From Blastobasis lacticolella (taxonomy: Eukaryota; Arthropoda; Insecta; Lepidoptera; Blastobasidae): 64,000 bases of DNA. Position numbers and translations under genes: made by a program. A model generated the notes under the pieces. It saw only the letters and a list, made by a program, of their open reading frames with translations, was not told where the DNA came from and made no database searches. The stretch spans positions 28,951,708 to 29,015,707 of the forward strand of contig LR990039.1 of NCBI GenBank assembly GCA_905147135.1, read 5' to 3'. Shown piece after piece: positions 55,849-64,000 of this stretch. Numbering within the stretch: position 1 is the stretch's first letter; every line of letters starts with the position of its first letter.

Positions 55849-57583
55849 GGATTCTTTCACGATTACAGCACGTGAGACGTGACATACTTAGGTATACTAA
55901 AAGTTTGTACAAGACCCAGGCATATATAGAGGTCCCAAATCGCATACGAACCTTATACAATTTATTCGCTCAAATCATACGAATGGAATAGAAGCGATTA
56001 TGCGGATGATCGTGTATCGTGATGCCTTAATATAGACTCACCTTAGATAGAGATCATATTATATTAACGGGTAACGTCGCACAGCCATTTAGAGTACAAT
56101 TTATAGTTTGTCTCTGTCACTGTCGCACGTACAGTGCAGGTTCAGTTATTAAAGAAAAATACAAAGATTCAGGGTAATGGGTTCTTTACTTTCAGTCCTG
56201 GAAACTAGCTAAATACAATTAAAAAACTAAATTAAGTAAAACACAAATGTTCGTAAAAGACTCTTCTCCACATAACCTTAGTCCAAGTAGGATCACTTAG
56301 TTCACTTAGATTTCTTTAAAGCAGGCCGAAAAAGTACAGATTGCTGACTGACAAGGCAACTTTGTTTGTTAGAGCATTTTTTTGACTGGTCACCTATTAT
56401 TTTATTTTATTTTTGAAGATAGCTTATTTAGGGCTATAATACTGATCCACCTTCTAGTTCGAAGGCTGGGAGAACTCTGCCCACTTCTCAGCTGCACCCT
56501 CTAAGAAAGGCTCGGGTCTTCACTTAAACACGTAAAAATATATTTAAATATTAAGATATATGCTTCTAATGTCAGAAAAAATGCCCCCCGTGGCATTTGG
56601 GGCGATCCGGATCCATAATAATAAGAAAATCATAAGTTACAGAGGTAAGAATCCAGACACACACCCCAATACCCCTGTTTTTATCCAAAAACCATCATTA
56701 CCTTTACCAATTGGATATTTAGGAAACGAGAGATCATTTCCCCAATAGAATAACTCTAATCGAAATTCGATTCGAATTAAAATATTAGTAGAACGTAGTT
56801 ACAACGTAGTCTGAATTTACAGGATTAACAAATTTTTCAGGAAAGCATGATGAGCAATCAGAGCCTGAAGGGCCAAATCCAAAGATACCCATAAAAACGA
56901 TTATTATACGTATAAAAATTGTAAATAAAAGTGTCGACGTGCGGAACAGTTGTTTGAACAGGAGTCCTAATAATCGTAAGTATTGATACAACTTTTCATC
57001 AGGGCAAGAACCTACAAGTTGTGCGAGATAAACTTAGATTAACTACGTGCAATTCTTTATAGTGGTGTCGGTCAGACTTTCCTTCCACAGTGTTTCCTTT
57101 GTACTATGATGTGGGATCGTTCAAGAGGTATGACGGTGACCACTTTCCATCAGGTGGACCGCTTGCCTGTTTGTCTGCCTTATAATATAAAAAAAAATTA
57201 CTTGATCGCCTGACCATATTAGGACTATCGAATTGACAATTTACACTGAGTGGTCAGCTTATTCGTTGTATGACAACACGTAACAATCAATTAAATACCA
57301 ACCTAATTAAGATTAATATTAAGTGGTAAATTAACAGATAATGTAGTTCACTTTAGCTTAGGTCGACAGAAGTGTCCGTCGTTGACTGAGTGAATTTGAA
57401 AAATCGGTCGGCTTGGCTACCGGCCAGCTGGGCACTTTCTATTTCAGTGCGCTCAGGGTGCTCTGCCTGTCGAAGTTTTAGATTAAAAAACTTTGTCTTT
57501 GCGCCGAGGGCAACACGCACCACCTATTTATTCAGTTGGAATGGGCTACACACAATTAGGAAGTTGTATCTTTTTAACTCCAA
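55849..57583. other. Intergenic, nothing secure
   Basis: A phrase GAGAACTCTGCCCACTTCTC near 56470 is unassigned. Apart from repeat D at 57131 no feature was recognised. Confidence 0.3.
57131..57198 (-). repeat. Dispersed repeat family D, partial
   Basis: GACGGTGACCACTTTCCATC then AGGTGGACCGCTTGCCTGTT matches the 24023 copy in reverse. Confidence 0.65.
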
Positions 57584-58231
57584 ATCTCGCGAATGCGAGG
57601 TTGCAGCAACGGATCCTCTTCAGGATTACTCTCGTTACATCGAGCCGGGTCCGAGCCGAGCCTCGGCACTGGTTCGGCTGTATCTCGGTCAACTAATATC
57701 CCACATATTTTATACTAGTCGACAGGGCGCAATTTCGCTCGCGTACACCACTTTACGCCTACTTTTTCTTGCTTATGTACCTTCCTCTTGAATCACTCTA
57801 TATATTGTTGAAACCCGCATAAAAATTCGTTGCGTACATGGACGGCAATCGAGTTGTCGAGAGTGAATTACTCGGCCGCTATTCGGTTGACCATACAAAT
57901 ATATGGATATTATTACACTGTGCTACGGGCGAACTACGGCCAAGACTCGGATCGGGCTCGGCTCGGTGTAACGTGAGTCATCTTTTCAAATGTTTTGTAC
58001 GGTGAAATACAATGAGCCGCTCGCGGGCTGTTGCAGCAACAGCTCAGTGGACAACTGAATTCGACATATCTTGCACTACTCTAATTCGGTAGACGCTATA
58101 GCTAGATACCAACGTAGATGACGTGGTGTTGAATTATCTAATGTCAAATTCAGTTGCCATTGGAGTTAGACAATAGCCTCGCAGATCACCGCGGCGAGCG
58201 AGCCGTTGCTGCAACGGCGCATTCGCGAGAT
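57584..58231. mobile_element. CpG-rich foldback element with nested inverted repeats
   Basis: The outer pair is ATCTCGCGAATGCG with GTTGCAGCAACGG (57584-57612) and its inverse at 58203-58231. An inner pair, CTCGTTACATCGAGCCGGGT with CCGAGCCGAGCC (57631-57666), is mirrored at 57940-57977. A third TTGCAGCAAC lies at about 58030. Short open frames are by-products. A diverged relative is at 61408-61590. No transposase is present. Confidence 0.65.
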
Positions 58232-59990
58232 TCAGACGTAACCATACTAATGCTCTTAGAAGCGATTGAAGCACACGCTCCAGACGTAGAACGAAAGCGG
58301 AGCTCACGAAAATTCTACTCCAAATCATGTTCCGATTACAAAACGGCGCATTAAAGCCGGATATTCTGTCCATACCTGGTAATATCTATATTTGCCCTAG
58401 AATATATAGCATTTTTCCTTGGAAATGGATCTCTTAGAAACCGCGTCTCAGCCAAATGAAAGCGCCGAGGCGGTTCACCCCGAGGCGTCCACCCTTATTA
58501 TAATATTCAGCTGCAAATGGCTTGCTTATCCACACGCGTTTTTAAATTATGTATGTGGTATTCGCATTGCAGGAAAATGGATTTTCCAAAAGGAGAACAC
58601 GTGGGCTGGCTTACTTTCCATTTTTAGACAGTCACAAAGACAATGCGTGTTTTATGTTACTATATATATACAGTTGAAGCCTAATTAAGAATGGTCGCGG
58701 CAGAACAACATTTTTGTTCACTATTCTTATCTAAGAAGGTCGTTTAGGGTGAGGAGTTGTTTGTTTGTGTGGAAGGAATGACATAACCATACAACACCGT
58801 AACTAGTGGCATATAGGTAGGTTTGTTTGTGCGTTAAATAGCTTAATAAATGTTAAAAGTTACAATTCATAACTATAATATGTTAGTCATAAACGCAGTA
58901 ATGTAATGATAAAGATTTTTTTGGAATTTCCTCTTGAATATATATATTTTTCTCTATGGGTATTTCCCATTTTAGCCTTGTAATATTTCTAATTTCTTCT
59001 AAAATTTTCGAACTATTACTAACTGCGATCTAGATGTGTCAACTTCTATCTCATTTAGGTACTTAAATCCCGTACAGCACTTTCGAGTCTAGCTTGCTGC
59101 TCAAAGCTAAAGCGTTACTCGGTCACTGTCCTATGACGGGTTAGAATAACGATGATAATACTGTAGTATATATAATTACCATTGCTCCGTAGCAAATGGA
59201 ACCATCATATTTTTCTCAGAAGAGTCGTTCGTTCATTTGGCCACGCCGCTGGGACATCGGTTCATCCATCTATCAGTCGAGTGTTTTAAGTGCCTACTGT
59301 CGCTCTGGTAAGAAACGGAATGTTTGGTAAATACAGCAGTGTAGTTAAATCTGCGTATCTGGCTGCGCTGAGTTTGGACGAAAGAAGCTAGAGCTCCAAT
59401 GGTCTGGGATTTGCGATGTCTAATTATTTAAATTTTATGACTGAGCTTTATTATCCTTTTTATAATGGTTTTTGTCCTACATCTACGTATCGTGCATGTT
59501 ATAGCTGATCGGTATGATTCGCCTATATTTCTGATACTTGTAAAGGTTGTCATAGAGGCTAAAAAGTAAGTAGTAGATATTATTAATCGAAGAAAACATC
59601 TGTAATCAGAGTTCTACGTAGGTACACTGACCAACAAAAATAACTATAGGTATCTTACATAAAGATGATATTCCATAAACTAGTAAAGGTAGGTTTATGG
59701 GACTAAGCACGGCTTGCACCTAATTCTTAAGCGTATTTATGGTTAAGATAAACACAAATGTTCATACAACATTACATTAAACGTATATCTAAAATGTGTT
59801 TTAAGAATTTGATTCAAATCTGGCTATGGAGTTTTATTTTACACATGTTTATACATTGATGAAATACAGTTAATTAATAATCTTTTGACTTCATAGAGCT
59901 ATCGTGAGGTTTTTATGAAAAATTACCTATATATATTTGCTCGTCAGTGTTTTTGCACAGAATGGCTTTTATACTGTGGTAAAATAATAA
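58232..59990. other. Non-coding DNA, one unique GC-richer block
   Basis: From 58420 to 58640 the sequence is unique in the window (AATGAAAGCGCCGAGGCGGT, CAGCTGCAAATGGCTTGC). An 89-codon frame here has no recognised motif; it reads more like conserved non-coding DNA. The remainder is AT-rich with nothing seen. Confidence 0.3.
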
Positions 59991-60382
59991 TCTCGGCGTT
60001 AATGTCCCGTCCGCCTTGACTATGATCCAGGATTTGGTAGATCAGGTAATTACAGTAGAGCGACTGCCATCTGACCTCCGTGACCTTGTAACCATAAGAC
60101 CATAAGAGCATCGGTTAATGTATAACTCAGAAAAAGTCATTTGTACACTTGTTTACACCTCCGTGAGTCTGCCAACAGGGATCTGACCTGACCAGATTGG
60201 ATCACGGTTACACATTCTGTTGCAGTCTTGAGCAGGTTTCATCACGAAAGCATCGGTTAATGTTCTTCCTATGTACATGACTCAGAAAAGAGTCATTGGT
60301 ACATAGCGGCACTGGGGTTCGAACGCGGTACTTCAAGGTACGAGTCGGCTATTAACCATTTTCTTTTAGGCCACCAATGCTC
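59991..60382 (-). mobile_element. SINE family B, internally rearranged
   Basis: It carries both ends, but the middle segment (GAGCATCGGTTAATG, ACTCAGAAAA) appears twice, near 60107-60140 and 60246-60290. This suggests a partial duplication or one SINE inserted into another. The tRNA-like head is decayed. Confidence 0.7.
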
Positions 60383-61407
60383 TAAATATTATGTATTGTA
60401 TAATTATTCATGCTTCATTAAATTGTTATCATTGGCAAAACAGGCTTAAGACAAAGCTATCTACGATGCAACTCTCATTATTGGTCAATTATTCAAGTCG
60501 GTTCAGAGCCGGCGCGGCGCGTCTGGTATTGAGTCAATATTTCGTTTGTCCGTGTTGACATAAACTTTGTCCCGCTAAAGACCTCCGACGCCTTAACCGT
60601 AGCCTAACGACGGGGCGAAGATGTACTCGCAAACAATTTATGGAAACGCGAAATAAGGGGAGTTTAAGCATTCTAGGCGCACTTGCAAATACAATTCCAT
60701 GGCTAACCGCCTAATTTATCGGCTTGGCCCCGTGCCCGCCACCGAATGCGTAGGCGTTGTAGCTACACACATAAATAGTGGCTATGTATCCACATTTTAA
60801 TCGGAAGCAGTCCGGGCTGCGACGAAGATGTTTTATTGCTTTCCTGATATGAGTTTCTCACTGGACCGAGAGCGGAATCGGGTACCGAGGGGACACCGCG
60901 GAGTAGCAAATGTGCGAAAGTCAACTCCTAACCGCGCCCCCCTCCCGTGCAGATGCCGCCTCGTAAGCGGCCAGGTGGATGACTTGACGAAAATTCGAAA
61001 GTCCCATCTATGTTTACCTTATTAACAAAGTTCCGAAATGCCACTTAAAAGTCTCAAAGGTGTATCGCACGCTTACACATTGTATAAGCTATATCGAATT
61101 ACCAACTCATCAGTATGGAAATTTCAAAGAGCCAAGTCTAATAACAAAGTTTCGCAAAAGAAAATTACCTATAACAAGCACGAACGCGGGCCAATTTCGG
61201 TGGGCTCATGCACCCTTCAATAAATTGTAATGAAATTGATGTGACGGAAGCTATGCCGAATTGAATACGAGGTAGGAGCGGCATCTATTGATGCTTTTCG
61301 AAATCAACTGACAATACCTACTGGAACACTCCTTATTACCTGTTATAGTTACTACTGAATGGCCACCCGCTTTGTAGGTACGCGCTGCGTAGACCTCGTA
61401 GCGTCAA
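60383..61407. other. Unique CpG-containing DNA with a possible 22-nt exon
   Basis: 60490-60830 is unique in the window and rich in CpG. At 60953-60974 ATGCCGCCTCGTAAGCGGCC then AG lies between a strong pyrimidine tract ending CGTGCAG and a GTGGAT donor-like site; it would encode MPPRKRP plus one base. The larger open frames here (60828-61025, 61038-61223) look accidental. Confidence 0.3.
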
Positions 61408-61590
61408 GGATCACGCTACACCGTGTCAGGTCCATGCCTAGTCCGAACCGAGACTCGGCCGTAGCAGGGTCCGCTAATATTTTGTATGGGCGCTCATGCT
61501 ATACCGATGGGCAACCGAGCGACGGCCTAGCTATGACAACCTGATATTAGTTGACGGTGCTACGGATGCGATACGGTGTACCTTGAGTTA
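61408..61590. repeat. Diverged relative of the 57.6-kb foldback element
   Basis: TCACGCTACACCG, CCGAACCGAGACTCGGCCGT and TATGGGCGCTCATGC then ACCGAGCGACGGCCTAG align with the inner half of the 57584-58231 element; GATACGGTGTACCTTGAG near its end mirrors the start. Confidence 0.5.
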
Positions 61591-61965
61591 TCTCTGCCGT
61601 CTATTGTTGGGCTTGCCTTAGTATCCCGCTTGGCGAGTTCGTTCACTACGTGAGTGTGAATGACGATGCTGTGAATAACGATAGCGTGAAAGCCTAAAAG
61701 CGCGATTGCTTGCTAGTGCGGAAGATGGGCTTGCGCGTAGCACATCGTGATTTGCTTTGGAGGGAATGGCCATATGTTCAAGACTTGCCACGTGGTTTGT
61801 ACCAAGGTGTGCGCAGGGCGCTGTTTGGAAATTGTATGAATTTGACATTTGATATTGCGGCGACTGATGTAATTCGTTGCATAGAAATTCGTGTACCGTT
61901 TCGTGCGCGCGCTTTAGGTGCATATTATAGCTTGGTTCTTGAGTGTCAAACAAGCAGCCCAAGTC
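61591..61965. other. Unassigned segment
   Basis: Opposed frames of 93 and 114 codons (61618-61991) show no family feature; GTGTGAATGACGATGCTGTG then AATAACGATAGCGTG is a local near-repeat. Confidence 0.25.
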
Positions 61966-62052
61966 TGCTAATTTGCTTAGTTTGGGGCTAGATGGCGCTG
62001 TGTGAATTTGTCCACGAATATTTAATTTTATTTTATTTTATTTTATTTAACT
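61966..62052 (+). mobile_element. SINE family C, 3' end with ATTTT tail
   Basis: TGCTTAGTTTGGGGCTAGAT then GGCGCTGTGTGAATTTGTCC matches the 34196 copy and runs into a (TTTTA)n tail. Confidence 0.7.
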
Positions 62053-62311
62053 CAGATGCTATTGATTTTCAATTGAGACTCTATTACGATTAAGGCAAAT
62101 TGGGTATTCAGTAAAAATGTTTATTTATAGCGCCGTAATGGAATCGTTATTGGCTTTCAGTTGAATAGTTATTGGCAGTGCCGACTTAAGCATATTCTGC
62201 GCCGGGGTGCGAAGGTCAAGCTGAGCTCTCGCAATGTAATTTTAATGATTCGTTTATTTGTTACTCTAAAATCCGCAATGTTCCATAAAAAAAGATCTTG
62301 AATTTAATATC

Positions 62312-62613
62312 AGGGCTCGGGGTCCGCCTTGACCAGGCTAAAGGATTTGGCAGATCAGGTAATTACAGTGGAGCGACTGCCATCTGACCTCAATGACCCT
62401 GCTACAAGGGAAACCTGACCAGATTGGATCATGGTTACACATTCTGTGCATGTGCAGGTTCCATCACGATGTTTTCCCTGTATGAGCAGCGGTTAGTATT
62501 CAACTTACGTGCATAACTCAGAAAAAATATTTTGTACATGGTCGCAGTGGAATTCGAACCCGGTACCTCTCGCTTACGAGTCCGATACCCTAACCGCTCG
62601 GCCACCGACGCTC
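62312..62613 (-). mobile_element. SINE family B, 3'-shortened
   Basis: GGGCTCGGGGTCCGCCTTGA to CGGCCACCGACGCTCC, with the tRNA-like head nearly intact (reversed B box GATTCGAACCC reads GAATTCGAACCC here). Confidence 0.8.
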
Positions 62614-62639
62614 CTTCTGCAATGTACAATAAATAACAC

Positions 62640-62785
62640 AAATAAAAACGAACACATATTTTTTTCAATTTAATCGCCCGCAAAAAATGTCTGCTGCTCT
62701 TACCAGCTACCAGGATTCGAACCCGGACCGCTTACGCTTGATGTGTGCGCAGTGTTACTGACCATTCCACTACGATGACGTTAAT
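62640..62785 (-). mobile_element. tRNA-like SINE of a third type (E)
   Basis: Reversed, it reads GACGTCATCGTAGTGGAATG GTCAG (A-box-like) then GGTCCGGGTTCGAATCCTGG (B box GGTTCGAATCC). The spacing fits a tRNA-derived head, but the arms pair poorly, so it is not a functional tRNA gene. It lies directly behind a family B copy. Confidence 0.5.
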
Positions 62786-63113
62786 GATATATTTTTCTTA
62801 ACAGCTAGTAGGTATTGGTCTAGTATTGTAACCAAAACAAATAACCTTTAAAAAATTTACTAACTTTGACAATATTAATTTCCGTAAGTAAATTTTTTTA
62901 ATGATTCAATTTTATAATTCTGATAAAACTCCCAGAATGCCAAATGTGGGCGAAGTGTGGGCTAAAAAAGGTGGCAACATTCTTTTCTGCGAGTGTCCAT
63001 TTGGCGACAATTTCATTGACCACTAAAAAGTTGTTAATGCCCAATGCTGAAATGTGTTCAACCCTTCTGAATATACAATTTTTTCTCTATATGGTTCAAC
63101 CGTATTTGTGCTG
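62786..63113. other. AT-rich flank of the mariner remnant
   Basis: No frame. It may include decayed 5' mariner sequence. Confidence 0.3.
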
Positions 63114-63410
63114 AATCAAATCTCTATTTGCACTATGACAATGCATCGTCGCACGAAACTAGCACAATCTGTTTAAAGAACACTGAGATCCAAGAATTGA
63201 CCCACCCGCCTTACAGTTCCGCTCCAGTTCCGCGCGACTTCTTTCTTTTTCCAAAAGTGGAACTTGGACTCCGAGGCATCCAATTTGGATGCTCGAAATG
63301 CTTTTATACGAGTAGCAGCGGTTGAGGACCTCTCCAGTACTTCAAATCTTCGTTTATACGAATGAGCTTACGGAGAATATTATGAAAAATTTTAATACAA
63401 TTTTTATTTC
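63114..63410 (+). pseudogene. Mariner (DD34D-type) transposase C-terminal remnant
   Basis: The frame NLYLHYDNASSHETS carries the second catalytic Asp in HYDN. HPPYSSAPVPRDFFLFPKVE carries the third in PRD; the usual SPDLAP segment is altered and two residues shorter, leaving 32 residues between the two Asp. LGLRGIQF follows, then a frame change into AAVEDLSSTSNLRLYE. It is a different mariner subfamily from the one at 27827. Confidence 0.8.
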
Positions 63411-63575
63411 TATCCTTCATATTCTGTTGTATCTCAAAACTTTTCTACGCACCTAACGTATCTCTAGTTTATTATTATCATTACTCTAAATTGAAATAAA
63501 GAATTGTTATAAACCCATGATAAAACAATATATGAATTTACTGCCGCCTTAGCATATGAATTTACTGGTGCAGCG

Positions 63576-63848
63576 TTACTGCCGCCGCTTATTATATCGC
63601 CTTCCGGGCGCCACCGCAATATCTGCATGTGCGTTTTCAGGTCCTGATCTCATTTTGAAGCGGCGTAATTTGAGCCACGTATCCGAAGGCACAGAGTTGC
63701 GGCCAGACAGCCATATAAGCCCTGACACCGCATCAGTGCAATAACGCTCACCGTCGCGTCGCATCAAGGGTCCAAGCCTTTTATCTTTGATTGGATCACT
63801 ACTTCCTCGGCTGCAACTTTGAAAGGCACTGACAATGTAGGCCATCAT
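63576..63848 (-). other. Unassigned open frame, minus strand
   Basis: Ninety codons with coding-like composition (GERYCTDAVSGLIWLSG, KMRSGPENAHADIAV). No family was recognised and no splice or repeat context explains it. Downstream on that strand, GGCGGCAGTAA and GTAAATTCATAT are duplicated (63530-63590). It may be a gene or element relic. Confidence 0.25.
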
Positions 63849-64000
63849 CGATAGTAAACCTGATTATATTTACTGCCCTTACGCTTTATAGCTCTAGCCA
63901 CGACAGGCTTCTCTCAAAGATGGGTGCGATAAAGTATTGCCCACTCGCATACTTTGAACAGGCTCTGAGTTACAAGCTGTTGTAGAAAGTCTCTCCCATT
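63849..64000. other. Window end, nothing recognised
   Basis: No frame or repeat was identified in the last 150 bases. Confidence 0.4.

Noticed and set aside
57390..57791. 133-codon frame as a gene
   Set aside because: Half of it lies in the CpG-rich foldback element, with no recognisable domain.
62703..62781. Second possible tRNA gene (minus strand)
   Set aside because: The B box is good but the stems pair poorly and the downstream sequence resembles a SINE; kept only as a tRNA-like element.

Overview
The window looks like insect nuclear DNA, most likely from a moth or butterfly. It is AT-rich, has spliced genes with short GT-AG exons, and is crowded with transposable-element families whose signatures are typical of Lepidoptera: tRNA-headed SINEs, non-autonomous Helitrons ending in CTAG, CR1/Jockey-, RTE- and R4-type LINEs, and DD37D mariner. 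There is no bacterial gene organisation, no CRISPR array and no rRNA. The species assignment is inference.

Three host genes can be supported. (1) 2.1-5.8 kb, minus strand: a complete five-exon Cdc37 gene, the Hsp90 co-chaperone for protein kinases. (2) 7.68-8.15 kb, plus strand: an intronless 158-residue protein of unknown function, with a SINE directly downstream. (3) 13.5-16.9 kb, minus strand: a two-exon ecdysteroid-kinase-like/CHK-domain gene (EcKL family) whose 2.2-kb intron holds repeats. These genes show no functional coupling.

From about 17.9 kb to the end the window is mostly transposons and unassigned non-coding DNA. It contains: at least twelve copies or fragments of one tRNA-derived SINE (family B here); eight copies or fragments of a ~265-bp interspersed repeat (A); three copies of a second SINE (C); three copies of a dispersed repeat (D); two mariner pseudogenes; several Helitron-like copies; degraded LINE C-termini of several clades; and at least four inverted-repeat (MITE or foldback) elements. 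The best-preserved element is a minus-strand LINE at 36.9-41.6 kb. It has an intact ORF1, an intact 984-residue endonuclease/reverse-transcriptase ORF2, and an additional 123-codon ORF between them whose stop overlaps the ORF2 start.

The right part (about 42-64 kb) has no secure gene. It does have unique CpG-containing blocks and two possible short plus-strand exons: a proline-rich one at 45.95 kb and a 22-nt one at 60.95 kb after a strong pyrimidine tract. It could be long introns or regulatory DNA of a gene lying mostly outside the window; this is a hypothesis. Structurally unusual items include a 543-bp unit bounded by two perfect 46-bp inverted Helitron 3' ends, a long imperfect hairpin at 23 kb, a MITE inside a SINE, and a pair of GC-rich repeats in opposite orientation flanking 22.5-27.8 kb.
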